Positions 17,174-26,629 of a DNA stretch of 64,000 nt are shown one piece after another. The notes under the pieces were generated by a model. That model was not told where the DNA came from. It ran no database searches and saw nothing but the letters and a program-made list of their open reading frames with translations. The DNA is from Thermohalobaculum sp039513195 (lineage in GTDB: Bacteria; Pseudomonadota; Alphaproteobacteria; Rhodobacterales; Rhodobacteraceae). Location of the stretch: contig JBCCRM010000005.1 in the NCBI GenBank assembly GCA_039513195.1, positions 62,001 to 126,000 on the forward strand, given 5' to 3'. The position numbers and the translations under genes were made by a program. Position 1 is the first letter of the stretch, and every line of letters begins with the position of its first letter.

Positions 17174-18274
17174 CTAAGCTGTCGGCGGAGCTGCGTGATC
17201 TCGGCCCGCCCCGGACGATGGCGGTCGCGCCTTTGCGGCTGCCGACAGCCCGAGGCGACAGGCCTTGGCGAACACGGTCGGCATCGCCGCGGCAGCGTCC
17301 GCGCCGGCGCGGGCGCCCGTCTCGATCCTCGCCACAGGGGCCCACAACACAGTTAACCGAAGGTGAAAATGGGTGAAGGTATGCCGAACCTCTCCGGCCT
17401 CCTGCCAATCCGCAGAGCAGGGGGGCGTCGGCGTCACGGCTGTAGCTTCGGTCCAAACGCCGCTCGGCAGGGCGAGCATTCCGCCCAGCAACCCGGTTTC
17501 CGGGCGCCGCACGGTCATAACCGCGCCTGCCGGATCGATCGCCAGATAGGCAAAGCCGCGGCGCACAGGCTTCGCCGCCTTCGGCACTTTACGCGGCAGC
17601 ATCTCGGCGATCCCGGTCCGGCTCGCGCGGCATCGCGGACGCCACGGGCAGATCGCGCAGGCGGGCTTGCGCGGCGTGCAGACCGTGGCGCCGAGATCCA
17701 TCACCGCTTGCGCATAGTCGCCGGGGCGCCAGGGCGGCGACAGTTCCTCGGCACGGCGGCGCAGGCGGGGTTTTGCCGCCGGCATCGGCGTTTCCTCCGC
17801 GTAAAGCCGGGCCATGACCCGCTCCACATTGCCGTCTACCACTGTCGCCGGCCGGTCGAAGGCGATGGCTGCTATCGCGGCGGCGGTGTAGGTGCCGACG
17901 CCCGGCAGCGTCCGCAGCCCGTCCTCGGTGTCGGGGAAGACGCCACCGCGCTCCGCCGCCACCGTTTTTGCGCAGCGGTGCAGATTGCGAGCCCGCGCGT
18001 AGTAGCCGAGGCCCGCCCAGGCGGCCATTACCGCCTCGCTCTCGGCCGTGGCCAGGGCATCGACGGTCGGCCAGCGCTCGGTGAACCGCAGGAAGTACCC
18101 GGTCACAGCGGCGACGGTGGTCTGCTGCAGCATCACCTCGCTCAACCAAACGCGATAAGGGTCCGGCCTTTCCCCCGCCGCGCGGGCCGCGGGCGAGATG
18201 CGCCAGGGCAGGTCCCGGTGGTGGCGGTCATACCAGGCGAGGATTTCCACAGCCGGGTCGACCTCTTCTTTCAT
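17174..18274 (-). CDS. mutY: A/G-specific adenine glycosylase
   Basis: The 366-residue protein removes adenine mispaired with 8-oxoguanine. The catalytic glutamate (WLSEVMLQQTTV), the HhH-GPD hairpin (LPGVGTYTAAAI), the catalytic aspartate (VVDGNVERV) and the four-cysteine iron-sulfur loop (C-x6-C-x2-C-x5-C in TVCTPRKPACAICPWRPRC) are all present. A C-terminal NUDIX-like domain (LLGGMLALPSGVW) recognises the oxidised guanine. It diverges from the DUF721 gene, an arrangement I recall from Rhodobacterales. The last 30 residues are alanine-rich and probably disordered. Confidence 0.95.
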   Translation of the reverse strand: MKEEVDPAVEILAWYDRHHRDLPWRISPAARAAGERPDPYRVWLSEVMLQQTTVAAVTGYFLRFTERWPTVDALATAESEAVMAAWAGLGYYARARNLHRCAKTVAAERGGVFPDTEDGLRTLPGVGTYTAAAIAAIAFDRPATVVDGNVERVMARLYAEETPMPAAKPRLRRRAEELSPPWRPGDYAQAVMDLGATVCTPRKPACAICPWRPRCRASRTGIAEMLPRKVPKAAKPVRRGFAYLAIDPAGAVMTVRRPETGLLGGMLALPSGVWTEATAVTPTPPCSADWQEAGEVRHTFTHFHLRLTVLWAPVARIETGARAGADAAAAMPTVFAKACRLGLSAAAKARPPSSGAGRDHAAPPTA

Positions 18275-18394
18275 TGTGCCGATGCTCCGCAGTTTCTATT
18301 CTCTCGCATGTGGGAACGACTGGCAGCGGGCTTAAAGATCCGCGGTCGCAGAGGAGGCGCGGGGGCGCCGAGAACGACACGAAGGCAGGTGAGC

Positions 18395-18955
18395 ATGGCT
18401 GGCTCGAAGGGCAGCGGCAAGGATGTTGCGCCACGGCGCGGGTATGGTTTGCGCCACGCGGGCGAGGCGACACGGGACAAACTCAGCGCAGCCGCGTCGC
18501 GGTACGGATTCGCGGAACCGGATATCCTTCTCCGATGGCAGGAAATCGCAGGGGCCGAGACGGCGCGCCTCTGCACGCCGGTTAAGGTGACCTACGGGAC
18601 CGGATTTCAGCTCGGCGCCACCTTGGTGGTTCGCGCCGAGGGGGCGGTGGCGCCCCAGGTCGAGCACATGTCCCGGCAGATCCTGGAGCGGGTGAACCAG
18701 CACTATGGATACCGCGCGATCTCTCGGCTGCGGGTGACCCAAGCGGTGGTGGCTCAGCCTGGATTCGCCGAGCCTGCCGTGCCGTTCGACCCGCCGAGAC
18801 CCGCCTCAGCGCGCGAAAGGGCGATCAGCGCAGACGCGCAAGAACGCGCCTCGCGCCTGGCGTCGAGCATCAAACACCCGGAATTGAGGGCTGCGATAAC
18901 CGAACTCGGTGCGCAGATCCTCTCGCAACCGGCTGAAGGAGACCCTAAATCCTGA
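18395..18955 (+). CDS. DUF721 (DciA-related) domain protein
   Basis: The 186-residue protein carries a DUF721 domain at about residues 30-120 (LLRWQEIAGAETARLCTPVKV, then VRAEGAVAPQVEHMSRQILERVN). DUF721 is the core of DciA, the ancestral loader or operator of the DnaB replicative helicase, though not all members have been tested. The rest is a flexible C-terminal tail. The start follows GGCAGGTGAGC. It lies upstream of the DsbA-like gene (26-bp gap) and smc, and may share a transcript with them. Confidence 0.75.
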   Translation: MAGSKGSGKDVAPRRGYGLRHAGEATRDKLSAAASRYGFAEPDILLRWQEIAGAETARLCTPVKVTYGTGFQLGATLVVRAEGAVAPQVEHMSRQILERVNQHYGYRAISRLRVTQAVVAQPGFAEPAVPFDPPRPASARERAISADAQERASRLASSIKHPELRAAITELGAQILSQPAEGDPKS

Positions 18956-18981
18956 GGATCGAGTCCAAGGGAGACCTGCCG

Positions 18982-19590
18982 ATGCCTCATTCTCTTTCCC
19001 GACGCCGGGCGCTCAGCCTCGGTGCAGGCGCAACTGCCGTCGCTGCCCTCGCCCCCTCCGCCGCTTGGGCCAGCCCCTTTACTGGCGACGCGATCAAGGG
19101 CGATCCCAATGCCGCCGTTACGGTGATCGAATATGCATCGTTCACCTGCCCGCACTGTGCGGCGTTTCACAGGGATACCTATCCGCGGCTGCAGGCGAAC
19201 TATATCGACACCGGCAAGGTGAAGTTCATCATGCGCGAGGTCTATTTCGATCGGACCGGCCTGTGGGTTGCGATGGTCGCGCGCTGTGGTGGCGAGGCGG
19301 CTTATTTCCCGATGGCGGATCAGTTCCTGAACAATCAGGCAGATTGGGCGCGGGCGGCGGATGTGGTTGGCGAGATCCAAAAGGTCGGCCGGCTCAACGG
19401 TCTCTCCAATGCTGATCTGGAGGCCTGTCTCTCGGACCAGGACTTCGCCAAGACGCTGGTCGAGAAGTATCAGCGCGAGGCCGAGGCCGATGGCGTGGAT
19501 CGCACGCCGACCTTCTTCATCAATGGCGAGAAGGTCACCGGCAACATGCAGTATGACGAGTTTGCGGCCCTGATCGACGCCCATCTCTGA
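18982..19590 (+). CDS. DsbA-family thiol:disulfide oxidoreductase (exported)
   Basis: The 202-residue protein has an arginine-rich export signal (SRRRALSLGAGA followed by a hydrophobic stretch ending in AWA) that could be Tat or Sec. The thioredoxin fold has the active site FTCPHCAAF and the cis-proline TPTFFINGE. It belongs to the DsbA/BdbD group that introduces or reshuffles disulfides in periplasmic proteins. GGGAGA precedes the ATG. The neighbouring DUF721 and smc genes have no obvious functional link to it. Confidence 0.88.
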   Translation: MPHSLSRRRALSLGAGATAVAALAPSAAWASPFTGDAIKGDPNAAVTVIEYASFTCPHCAAFHRDTYPRLQANYIDTGKVKFIMREVYFDRTGLWVAMVARCGGEAAYFPMADQFLNNQADWARAADVVGEIQKVGRLNGLSNADLEACLSDQDFAKTLVEKYQREAEADGVDRTPTFFINGEKVTGNMQYDEFAALIDAHL

Positions 19591-19737
19591 GACCGGTTTG
19601 GGGTCCGACGACCCCGCCTGGGCAGACTAGATCTGGTGATAAACTGCGTCCTGCCACCTATGTGTCGGGTGGCGGGCGTTGACTTCTGACCCGCGGCGCC
19701 GCAAGAGTCGCCAAAAGCAGGGCGGAGCAGGTCGCGC

Positions 19738-22700
19738 GTGCATTTCACCAGATTGAGGCTGCAGGGCTTTAAGTCCTTCGTCGATCCGACCGAGATGTCG
19801 ATCTCGCCGGGGCTGACCGGGCTGGTCGGCCCAAACGGATGCGGCAAGTCCAATCTGGTCGAGGCGCTGCGCTGGGTGATGGGCGAAAGCCGCGCCCGCG
19901 CCATGCGCGGCGGCGATATGGACGATGTGATCTTCGCGGGTGCCGCCTCGCGCCCCGCGCGCAACCAAGCCTCGGTCGCGCTGATGATCGACAATGGCGC
20001 CCGGCTGGCCCCCGCTGTGTTTAATGACAGCGACCGGTTGGAGGTGAACCGGCGCATCACCCGGGATGTCGGCTCTGCCTACACGCTGAATGGCAAAAGC
20101 GCCCGGGCCCGGGACGTGCAGATGCTGTTCGCCGATGCCTCGACCGGGGCGGCGTCCCCGGCGCTCGTGCGTCAGGGGCAGGTCGCCGAACTGATCAATG
20201 CAAAGCCCAAAGCGCGCCGCCGGGTGCTGGAGGAAGCGGCCGGGATCTCCGGCCTCTATCAGCGCCGGCATGAGGCGGAGCTGAAGCTGAACGCGGCGGA
20301 GGCCAATCTCGCGCGGATCGAGGAGGTATTGCAGGGCTTTGAGGCCCAGCTCAAGGCTCTGGAGAAACAGGCGGCGCAGGCCCGGCGGTATCGGGAGATT
20401 GCCGCCGACCTGAGGGATGCGGAGGCGCGGATCCTATGGCTGCGCCACCTTCAGGTCCGGGCGGCTGCGGCGGAGGCCCAGGCTGCGAAGGATGCAGCGG
20501 TGCGGGCCGAGGGGCTCGCAACCCGCGTATCGTCGGAGGCCGAGCGCCTGCGCGCCCGGGCGGACGAGGCGATGCCGCCGCTGCGCGAAGAGGAGACGAT
20601 TGCCGCGGCGCTGCTGCAGCGCCTGACCATCGAACGCGGTCAGATCGAGGCAGAGACCGCGCGGGCCGAGGCGGCTCGCCGGGCGCTCGCAGCCCAGTTG
20701 GTGCAGCTTTCCGACGACCGGGCCCGGGAAGAGGCGCTCGCCCACGATGCCGCCGAGACGATCGCCCGGCTGGAGGCGGAGGAGAGCGGTTTCGCCGCCG
20801 AGGATCCCGGCACGCCGGCTCGGATGAGCGCGGCGGAGGATATGGTGAAGACTGCCGGCGCGCTGCTCGACGCGTCGGAGGCGAAGCTGAGCGCCCTCAA
20901 CGAAACCGCGGCCGCGCTGGCGGCGCAGGCGACCGCGCTGACCCGGCAACGCGACGAGGCGGCGGAACGGTTGGAGCGCCTGGCGACCGAAATCGCGGCG
21001 GGCGAGGCGGATTTGGCCGAGATCGAGGGTCAGATCGCCGGTTTCGAGACTGCCCTAGGCCAGGCGAGCGAAGGGAAGGCCGCCGCCGCTGAGGCCGTCG
21101 GCGCAGCGGAGTTGGCCTTGACTTCCGCCGAGGCGGAAGCAGCCACCGCACGCTCCGGCACCGAGGGCGCCCGGGCCGCGGCAATCGAGGCTCAGAGCGC
21201 TGCGGCGACCCTGCAGGCCGAGAAAACCGGTCTTGAACGCCTCCTCGCCCAGGAAGACCGCGGGGGTGCTGCGGCCGCCCTGGACAAGGTGAGCGTCTCG
21301 CCGGGCTACGAGACAGCCATCGGGGCGGCGCTTGGCGACGAACTGGCGGCGCCGCTCCTCTCCGACAGGGAGGCAGGGGGTGGCTGGCGCTACCTGCCGG
21401 CGATCGATGCACCAGCAGCGCTTCCGGATGGCAGCGCGCCGCTCGCCGGCGATGTCGATGCGCCCCCGGAACTGTCTCGGTCGCTGTCGCAGATTGGCCT
21501 GGTTGCGCCGGAGGACGGCCCGGATCTGCAGGCGGCGCTGGCGCCAGGCCAATCGCTGGTCAGCCGCGAGGGCGATCTTTGGCGTTGGGACGGCTATGTC
21601 TCCCGCGGTGGGGAGGCCGGTTCTGCCGCTGCCCTGCGTCTGGAGAGGCAAAACCGCCTGACCGCCCTGACCCAGCAGCTTGAGGAAGCGGTCTCGGCTT
21701 ATGAGGGGGCGGCAGCGGCGCAATCACAGGCGGAGGCGGCGGCCAAGGCGGCAGCGGAGGCCGAGGCGGCGGCGCGCACCGCATTGCGTGATGCCGAGGG
21801 CAGGCTCGCGGCCGCTTCCCGGGCCCAGGGCGATTCGGAGGCGCAGGTAACCCGCAGCCACGGGCGCCGGGATGTGTTGGACCTCGCGCGCGCGTCGCGG
21901 ACCGAGGAACATCGTGCGGCAGAGAGTACGCTGACCGAGGCCGAGGCGCAGATCGCCGCCCTCGACGACCTGGGCGATGCCCAGGCGGCCGTGGTGGCGG
22001 AGCGGGCAGTGGTCGACGGCCGCCGGGCGGAGATGCTCGCCGCGAAGACGACATTGGCCGATCTGCGCCGCGAGATCGAGGCGCGGGCGGAACGGCGCCG
22101 CGCAGTCGCAGCGGATCTGGGCCATTGGCGCAAACGGGGCGTGGCGGCGACCGCGCGGATCGAGGATCTGAGCAAACGCATCGCGGCGACCGAGCTTAAG
22201 ACGGAGGAGGCGCAGCGACGCCCGGCGCAGGAGGCCGAGAAGGCCGGGCGGCTGGCCCAAGAAATCGCAGCGACAGAGACGCGGCTGGCGGCGGCGCGCG
22301 ATGCGCTGGCGCTGGGTGAGACGGTGCTGCGTGAGGCCCTCGCCGAAGCCCGCGATGCCGACAAGGCGGCGGCCGAGCGTCGTGCCGACCGGGCCCGCTG
22401 CGATGCCATGGCCGAGTCGAGCGCCGCCGCCGTTGCGGAGGCGGAGGCGCGGATCCGCGAGACGCTGGAGACCGATGTCGCCGCGCTCGCCGAGCGGTTC
22501 GCGCCCGATGCCGAAAAGCCGATGCCCCTGGACCGCGCCGAGGCGGAGATCGCCCGCCTGCGCCGTCAGCGCGATGCGATCGGCCCGGTCAATCTACGCG
22601 CCGAGGAGGATGCGGCCGGGGTTACCGAGGAACGCGACAAGCTTGCCGAGGAAAAGGCCGAGCTGGACACGGCGATTGCCAAGCTGCGCGGTGGTATCGG

Positions 22701-23202
22701 CACGCTGAATGCCGAGGGTCGGCAGCGTCTGCGCAAAGCCTTCGAGGAGGTGAACAGCCGATTTACAGTGCTGTTCCGCCATCTCTTCGGCGGGGGCGAG
22801 GCGCAGCTTCTCATGGTCGATTCCGAAGATCCGCTGGAGGCTGGCTTGGAGATCCTGTGCCAGCCGCCGGGCAAGAAGCTCTCGACCCTGTCGCTGCTGT
22901 CCGGAGGGGAGCAGACGCTGACGGCGCTGAGCCTGATCTTTGCAGTGTTCCTGTGCCGTCCGGCGCCGATCTGTGTGCTGGACGAGGTGGACGCGCCGCT
23001 CGACGACGCGAACGTCACCCGGTTCTGCGATCTGCTCGACGAGATGATCCGGCGCACCGATACGCGGTTTCTCATCATCACCCACCATGCGATTACCATG
23101 GGGCGGATGGACCGCCTCTATGGCGTCACCATGGTTGAGGCTGGGGTAAGCCAGCTCGTCTCGGTGGACCTGGCTGCCGCAGCGGCGATGGTTGATGCCT
23201 GA
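19738..23202 (+). CDS. smc: Chromosome segregation protein SMC
   Basis: The 1154-residue protein has the complete SMC layout: N-terminal Walker A (GPNGCGKSNLVEALRW), a first coiled coil, a short hinge near residues 510-650, a second coiled coil, and the C-terminal signature LLSGGEQTLTALSL with Walker B (PICVLDEVDAPLDD). It forms the ATP-driven ring that compacts and segregates chromosomes with ScpA and ScpB, which are not in this window. The start is a GTG at 19738, with GGAGCAGG upstream. The coiled coils are extremely alanine- and glutamate-rich. Confidence 0.97.
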   Translation: MHFTRLRLQGFKSFVDPTEMSISPGLTGLVGPNGCGKSNLVEALRWVMGESRARAMRGGDMDDVIFAGAASRPARNQASVALMIDNGARLAPAVFNDSDRLEVNRRITRDVGSAYTLNGKSARARDVQMLFADASTGAASPALVRQGQVAELINAKPKARRRVLEEAAGISGLYQRRHEAELKLNAAEANLARIEEVLQGFEAQLKALEKQAAQARRYREIAADLRDAEARILWLRHLQVRAAAAEAQAAKDAAVRAEGLATRVSSEAERLRARADEAMPPLREEETIAAALLQRLTIERGQIEAETARAEAARRALAAQLVQLSDDRAREEALAHDAAETIARLEAEESGFAAEDPGTPARMSAAEDMVKTAGALLDASEAKLSALNETAAALAAQATALTRQRDEAAERLERLATEIAAGEADLAEIEGQIAGFETALGQASEGKAAAAEAVGAAELALTSAEAEAATARSGTEGARAAAIEAQSAAATLQAEKTGLERLLAQEDRGGAAAALDKVSVSPGYETAIGAALGDELAAPLLSDREAGGGWRYLPAIDAPAALPDGSAPLAGDVDAPPELSRSLSQIGLVAPEDGPDLQAALAPGQSLVSREGDLWRWDGYVSRGGEAGSAAALRLERQNRLTALTQQLEEAVSAYEGAAAAQSQAEAAAKAAAEAEAAARTALRDAEGRLAAASRAQGDSEAQVTRSHGRRDVLDLARASRTEEHRAAESTLTEAEAQIAALDDLGDAQAAVVAERAVVDGRRAEMLAAKTTLADLRREIEARAERRRAVAADLGHWRKRGVAATARIEDLSKRIAATELKTEEAQRRPAQEAEKAGRLAQEIAATETRLAAARDALALGETVLREALAEARDADKAAAERRADRARCDAMAESSAAAVAEAEARIRETLETDVAALAERFAPDAEKPMPLDRAEAEIARLRRQRDAIGPVNLRAEEDAAGVTEERDKLAEEKAELDTAIAKLRGGIGTLNAEGRQRLRKAFEEVNSRFTVLFRHLFGGGEAQLLMVDSEDPLEAGLEILCQPPGKKLSTLSLLSGGEQTLTALSLIFAVFLCRPAPICVLDEVDAPLDDANVTRFCDLLDEMIRRTDTRFLIITHHAITMGRMDRLYGVTMVEAGVSQLVSVDLAAAAAMVDA

Positions 23203-23277
23203 CGCTGTGAAGGAAAGCGCCCGTTAATCCCCTGCGATCAAGGATGCCGACGCAGGAGACCGAGCGGGAGCGGCGCG

Positions 23278-23748
23278 ATGGCGGAGATTGGTCGGACAGC
23301 GGTTTCGGTCTTGGTCGCCGACGACGTCGCTGCGAACCGTCTGCTCTTGCGCCTCTATGCACAAGCCGCCGGGCACATCGTCACTGAGGCTGCGGACGGT
23401 GCCATCGCGGTTGCCCGTGTTGCGGCAGGCGGGATCGATCTGGTCCTGATGGATATAGAGATGCCGGAGATGGACGGAATCGCGGCTTTGGCGGCGATCC
23501 GGCGGCTGCCTCTTGGCCGCGCCGTGCCTCGGGTTCTTGCGGTGACAGCCCATATCGATGCGGCCGAGGATCCGCGTCTGGTGAATGCCGGCTTCGATGG
23601 GATCCTGATCAAACCGCTGGATCCCGACCTGCTCGCAGACACGATCCGGGCGGTCGTCGACAAAGGTTCCGGGGCCGGACCGTCAGCCAAAGCGCAGACG
23701 CCTGAGGTGGCGACCGGCGGTTGCGAATTCGGCGAGCATTCTCGCTAG
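23278..23748 (+). CDS. Single-domain response regulator (CheY-like receiver)
   Basis: The 156-residue protein is a receiver domain with no output domain. The acidic pair (VADDV), phosphoacceptor aspartate (VLMDIEMPEMDG), switch threonine (VTAH) and lysine (LIKPLD) are intact, so it can be phosphorylated. The last 30 residues are a probably disordered tail. It lies 75 bp after smc on the same strand. No histidine kinase is encoded nearby, so it is an orphan partner, perhaps in a phosphorelay. Confidence 0.85.
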   Translation: MAEIGRTAVSVLVADDVAANRLLLRLYAQAAGHIVTEAADGAIAVARVAAGGIDLVLMDIEMPEMDGIAALAAIRRLPLGRAVPRVLAVTAHIDAAEDPRLVNAGFDGILIKPLDPDLLADTIRAVVDKGSGAGPSAKAQTPEVATGGCEFGEHSR

Positions 23749-23861
23749 CCGCTGCAGCCATCCAAAGCAATCGGCAACCGATCTGCGCCGTCCGGTCGCA
23801 CGACCGGAAAAGCCAATGAAAATCATTGATTTGCTACACTTCGCCAGCGATTTGGCGCCGC

Positions 23862-23890
23862 TTGACACCCCCGATGCCGCTCCGTACTGT
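23862..23890 (+). promoter_or_regulatory. Near-consensus sigma-70 promoter of the atp operon
   Basis: TTGACA at 23862-23867 and TACTGT at 23885-23890 are separated by exactly 17 bp. They lie about 60 bp before the atpI start and downstream of the receiver gene, where the atpI-B-E-F'-F transcript should begin. Confidence 0.65.
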
Positions 23891-23950
23891 CCGCGCAGTT
23901 TTGACCGGGTCCGTGCGGGCTCGTTCAGGCTACCGAAGTGAGGGGCCGAC

Positions 23951-24283
23951 ATGCCCGCGCCCGAAGACCCTGCCGCCAAGCTCGACGATCTCGGCCGGCG
24001 GATCGAGGCCGCCAAGGAGGCGCGCCGGCCCGGGGAACGTGTGCGGCAAGAAAACCTCTCCGCGGTATCGCTGGCTTGGCGCATGGTCACCGAATTGGTG
24101 GTGGGCGTCCTGCTCGGCGCGGCGATCGGTTGGGGGCTCGACAGTCTGTTCGGCACGCTGCCTCTCCTGCTGATCGTCATGGGATTGCTGGGTTTTGCGG
24201 CCGGGGTGCGAACGATGCTCCGCTCGGCCGACGAGATCCGAAGACGCGAGGCCGCCCGGACCCGGGAGGCTAGCGACGATTGA
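23951..24283 (+). CDS. atpI: ATP synthase accessory protein AtpI (gene 1 product)
   Basis: The 110-residue protein has two transmembrane helices (TELVVGVLLGAAIGWGLD and LLLIVMGLLGFAAGV) after a charged N terminus. This is the AtpI/UncI pattern of proteins that help assemble the c-ring of the FoF1 ATP synthase. Its place as first gene before atpB is the usual one. The start follows GTGAGG. Confidence 0.88.
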   Translation: MPAPEDPAAKLDDLGRRIEAAKEARRPGERVRQENLSAVSLAWRMVTELVVGVLLGAAIGWGLDSLFGTLPLLLIVMGLLGFAAGVRTMLRSADEIRRREAARTREASDD

Positions 24284-24348
24284 GGCGGCCGAGATCTGGC
24301 TGACGCGGGCCGGTCAGGTCTGCCGAGGGGCGAAAAGGGGACGACAGC

Positions 24349-25113
24349 GTGGCAGCAGCGGATCCGTCGACGGGCAGCTTCATTCACCCGATGGACCAGT
24401 TCGAGATCAAGCCGCTGTTCGGCGGTCATGAGCTTGGGCTGCTGACGATCACCAACTCGACCCTCTGGATGGCCCTTGCGGTCGGTGCCGTTGCGGCGCT
24501 GACGATCTGGGGCACACGGGGCCGCGCGCTGGTGCCCGACCGGGTCCAGTCGATGGCCGAGATGCTGTATGGCTTTATCCGCCAAATGGTCGAGGAAGTG
24601 GCCGGCGAGGGGGGGATCAAGTACTTCCCCTACATCTTCACGCTGTTCTGCTTCATCCTGTTCTGCAATCTGCTCGGCATGATCCCGGGCTCCTTCACCC
24701 CGACCAGCCATTTCGCGGTGACCGGCGTCCTGGCGATTGCGGTCTTTGTGACGGTAACCGCAGTTGGTTTCATCAAGCACGGGACCGGGTTCTTCGGCTT
24801 CTTCTGGCCGACCAACGCACCGGTGGCCCTGCGCCCCGTGCTGTGCCTGATCGAGGTGATTTCCTACTTCGTGCGCCCGCTGAGCCATTCCATCCGGCTT
24901 GGTGCCAACATGCTGGCAGGCCACGCCGTGCTGAAGGTTTTCGCGGGCCTGTTCGCGATGATCCTGGCGGCCGGTCTCGGCCCGCTAGCGGTGTTGCCGA
25001 TGGCGGCAATGGTGGGGGTGACGGCGCTGGAGTTCCTGGTCGCGGCCATCCAAGCCTATGTTTTCACGATCCTGACCTGCGTCTACCTGCACGACGCGCT
25101 GCACATGCATTGA
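24349..25113 (+). CDS. atpB: F0F1 ATP synthase subunit a
   Basis: The 254-residue, multi-span protein is subunit a, which forms the proton half-channels against the c-ring. The essential arginine sits in HSIRLGANMLAGH, and the C-terminal span AIQAYVFTILTCVYLHDA is typical. The start is a GTG preceded by AAAAGGGG. The 65-bp gap after atpI and shared strand make it part of the Fo operon. Confidence 0.95.
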   Translation: MAAADPSTGSFIHPMDQFEIKPLFGGHELGLLTITNSTLWMALAVGAVAALTIWGTRGRALVPDRVQSMAEMLYGFIRQMVEEVAGEGGIKYFPYIFTLFCFILFCNLLGMIPGSFTPTSHFAVTGVLAIAVFVTVTAVGFIKHGTGFFGFFWPTNAPVALRPVLCLIEVISYFVRPLSHSIRLGANMLAGHAVLKVFAGLFAMILAAGLGPLAVLPMAAMVGVTALEFLVAAIQAYVFTILTCVYLHDALHMH

Positions 25114-25161
25114 GGATCGGCTGCGGTTACTGAGACATCCCCAACGAAAAGGAGAGGGACA

Positions 25162-25398
25162 ATGGAAGGCGACATCGCTGAGCTCGGCAAATTTATCGGG
25201 GCGGGCCTCGCTTGCATTGGCATGGGCGGCGCCGGCATCGGTGTGGGCCATGTGGCGGGTAACTTCCTCGCCGGCGCGCTGCGCAACCCAGCGGCGGCCG
25301 CGGAGCAGACCCCGACGCTGTTCATCGGCATCGCCTTTGCCGAAGCGCTTGGCATCTTCAGCTTTCTGATCGCGATCCTGCTGCTCTACGCGGTCTGA
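25162..25398 (+). CDS. atpE: F0F1 ATP synthase subunit c
   Basis: The 78-residue proteolipid is two transmembrane helices joined by the polar loop RNPAA. The first helix has the glycine-rich c-ring packing pattern (GGAGIGVGH). The second carries the proton-binding glutamate in AFAEALGIF. A strong AAGGAGAGGG site precedes the ATG, consistent with the high stoichiometry needed for the ring. Confidence 0.97.
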   Translation: MEGDIAELGKFIGAGLACIGMGGAGIGVGHVAGNFLAGALRNPAAAAEQTPTLFIGIAFAEALGIFSFLIAILLLYAV

Positions 25399-25474
25399 TC
25401 GAGGTGTGAACCGGCGGGTTGGCGTCCCTGCGGCGCCTCCCGTGACGATGCCGTTCTGAAAGGCGGAGAGCGCG

Positions 25475-26014
25475 ATGGCGACGGAAACCGAGGGCGAGGG
25501 CGCCGCTGCGGCGGTCGAACAGGGCTCGGCGGGTCTGCCCCAGCTCGATTTTTCGACCTGGCCCAGCCAGATTTTCTGGCTCGTGGTGGCCTTGGTGGTG
25601 CTCTACCAGCTGATGGCGAAAGTGGCCCTGCCGCGGATCTCCAGCGTGTTGGAGGAACGGGCGGACGCCATCGCAGACGATCTCGACAAGGCGGAGGAAT
25701 TGCGCCGCGCGGCCGAGGAGGCGGAAGTCGCCTATCATCAGGCGCTGGCCGATGCCCGCCGGGAGGCGCAGCAGATCGCCGCGGAGACCCAGGCGGATAT
25801 CCAGAAGCAGGTGGATGCGGCCATGGCCAAGGCAGATGCGGAGATTTCGGCCCGCGCAGCGGAGTCGGAAGAGCGTATCGGCGAAATCCAGGCCCAGGCG
25901 GCGTCCGCGGTCGATCAAGTTGCCAAGGATACGGCGCTCGCGCTGGTCGAGGCGATCTTGCCCGAAGCGGCTGATGCTGGCGCGGTCGACGCAGCCGTCG
26001 CGACAAAGCTCTGA
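25475..26014 (+). CDS. atpF2: F0F1 ATP synthase subunit b' (second b subunit)
   Basis: This 179-residue protein has a short N-terminal extension, one transmembrane helix (IFWLVVALVVLYQL) and a long charged coiled coil rich in alanine, glutamate and glutamine. It is the b' form of the stator stalk. Alphaproteobacteria, like cyanobacteria and plastids, use a b/b' heterodimer, and the two b-type genes here are adjacent with an 10-bp gap. Confidence 0.93.
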   Translation: MATETEGEGAAAAVEQGSAGLPQLDFSTWPSQIFWLVVALVVLYQLMAKVALPRISSVLEERADAIADDLDKAEELRRAAEEAEVAYHQALADARREAQQIAAETQADIQKQVDAAMAKADAEISARAAESEERIGEIQAQAASAVDQVAKDTALALVEAILPEAADAGAVDAAVATKL

Positions 26015-26024
26015 AGGGGCCGGT

Positions 26025-26516
26025 ATGTCGATCTTTTATGATTCGAATGTTGTGGCGCTCATCGCCTTGCTGCTGTTCTTCGGGATCTTGATCTACGCCA
26101 AGGTGCCGAAGATGCTGGCGGGCCTGCTCGATGCCCGTGCGGATCGGATCCGGTCCGAACTCGAAGAGGCGCGGCGCCTGCGCGAGGAGGCGCAGGAAAC
26201 GCTTGCGACCTTCGAGCGCAAACGCCAGGAGGTTGCCGGCCAGGCGGAGGATATCGTCGCCCATGCCAAGGCCGAGGCCGAGCAGGCGGCGGAAAAGGCA
26301 AAGGCCGATCTCGCGGCGTCTATCGAACGGCGCCTGAAAGCGGCAGATGAGCAGATCACGATGGCCGAAGCCCGGGCGGTCAAAGAGGTCAAGGACCGGG
26401 CGGTGCAAGTAGCCGTCGCGGCCGCGTCGGAGGTCGTCGCGAAGGCGATGTCCCCTGAAAAGGCAGATGAGCTGATCTCGTCGTCGATTGCCGAGGTTGG
26501 CCGCCGCCTCAACTGA
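26025..26516 (+). CDS. atpF: F0F1 ATP synthase subunit b
   Basis: The 163-residue protein has an N-terminal membrane helix (VVALIALLLFFGILIYA) and then a continuous amphipathic coiled coil that reaches to F1 as the stator. The ATG follows AAGGGGCC just after the atpF2 stop. It is the last gene of this operon; the F1 genes (atpHAGDC) are elsewhere in the genome, as usual in this group. Confidence 0.94.
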   Translation: MSIFYDSNVVALIALLLFFGILIYAKVPKMLAGLLDARADRIRSELEEARRLREEAQETLATFERKRQEVAGQAEDIVAHAKAEAEQAAEKAKADLAASIERRLKAADEQITMAEARAVKEVKDRAVQVAVAAASEVVAKAMSPEKADELISSSIAEVGRRLN

Positions 26517-26524
26517 GCCGGCTA

Positions 26525-26629
26525 GCGCAATTTTCCAGCCAATCTGAGCCAGATTGGCGTCCTGAAAATCTGCCTTAACAGTATCTTAAAGCGCGAAAAG
26601 CGAAGCAATCGGGGCGGTAAGCGCTCTAG
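26525..26629 (+). repeat. Dispersed two-hairpin repeat family 1, copy B
   Basis: About 105 bp between the convergent atpF and OmpA-like genes. The first hairpin holds the perfect stem CCAATCTG/CAGATTGG. The second runs from AAGCGCGAAAAGCGAAGC to GTAAGCGCTCTAG. Its last bases (CTAG) contain the stop codon of the OmpA-like gene on the other strand. It may also act as a two-way transcription terminator. Confidence 0.75.

Noticed and set aside
19595..19616. GGGGTC/GACCCC hairpin after the DsbA-like gene as a terminator
   Set aside because: A 6-bp stem without a following T-run; too weak to call.
26575..26589. A second exact TTAA-N7-TTAA (CtrA-type) match
   Set aside because: It lies inside repeat copy B between two convergent gene ends, so it cannot serve as a promoter site; the other repeat copies lack it.
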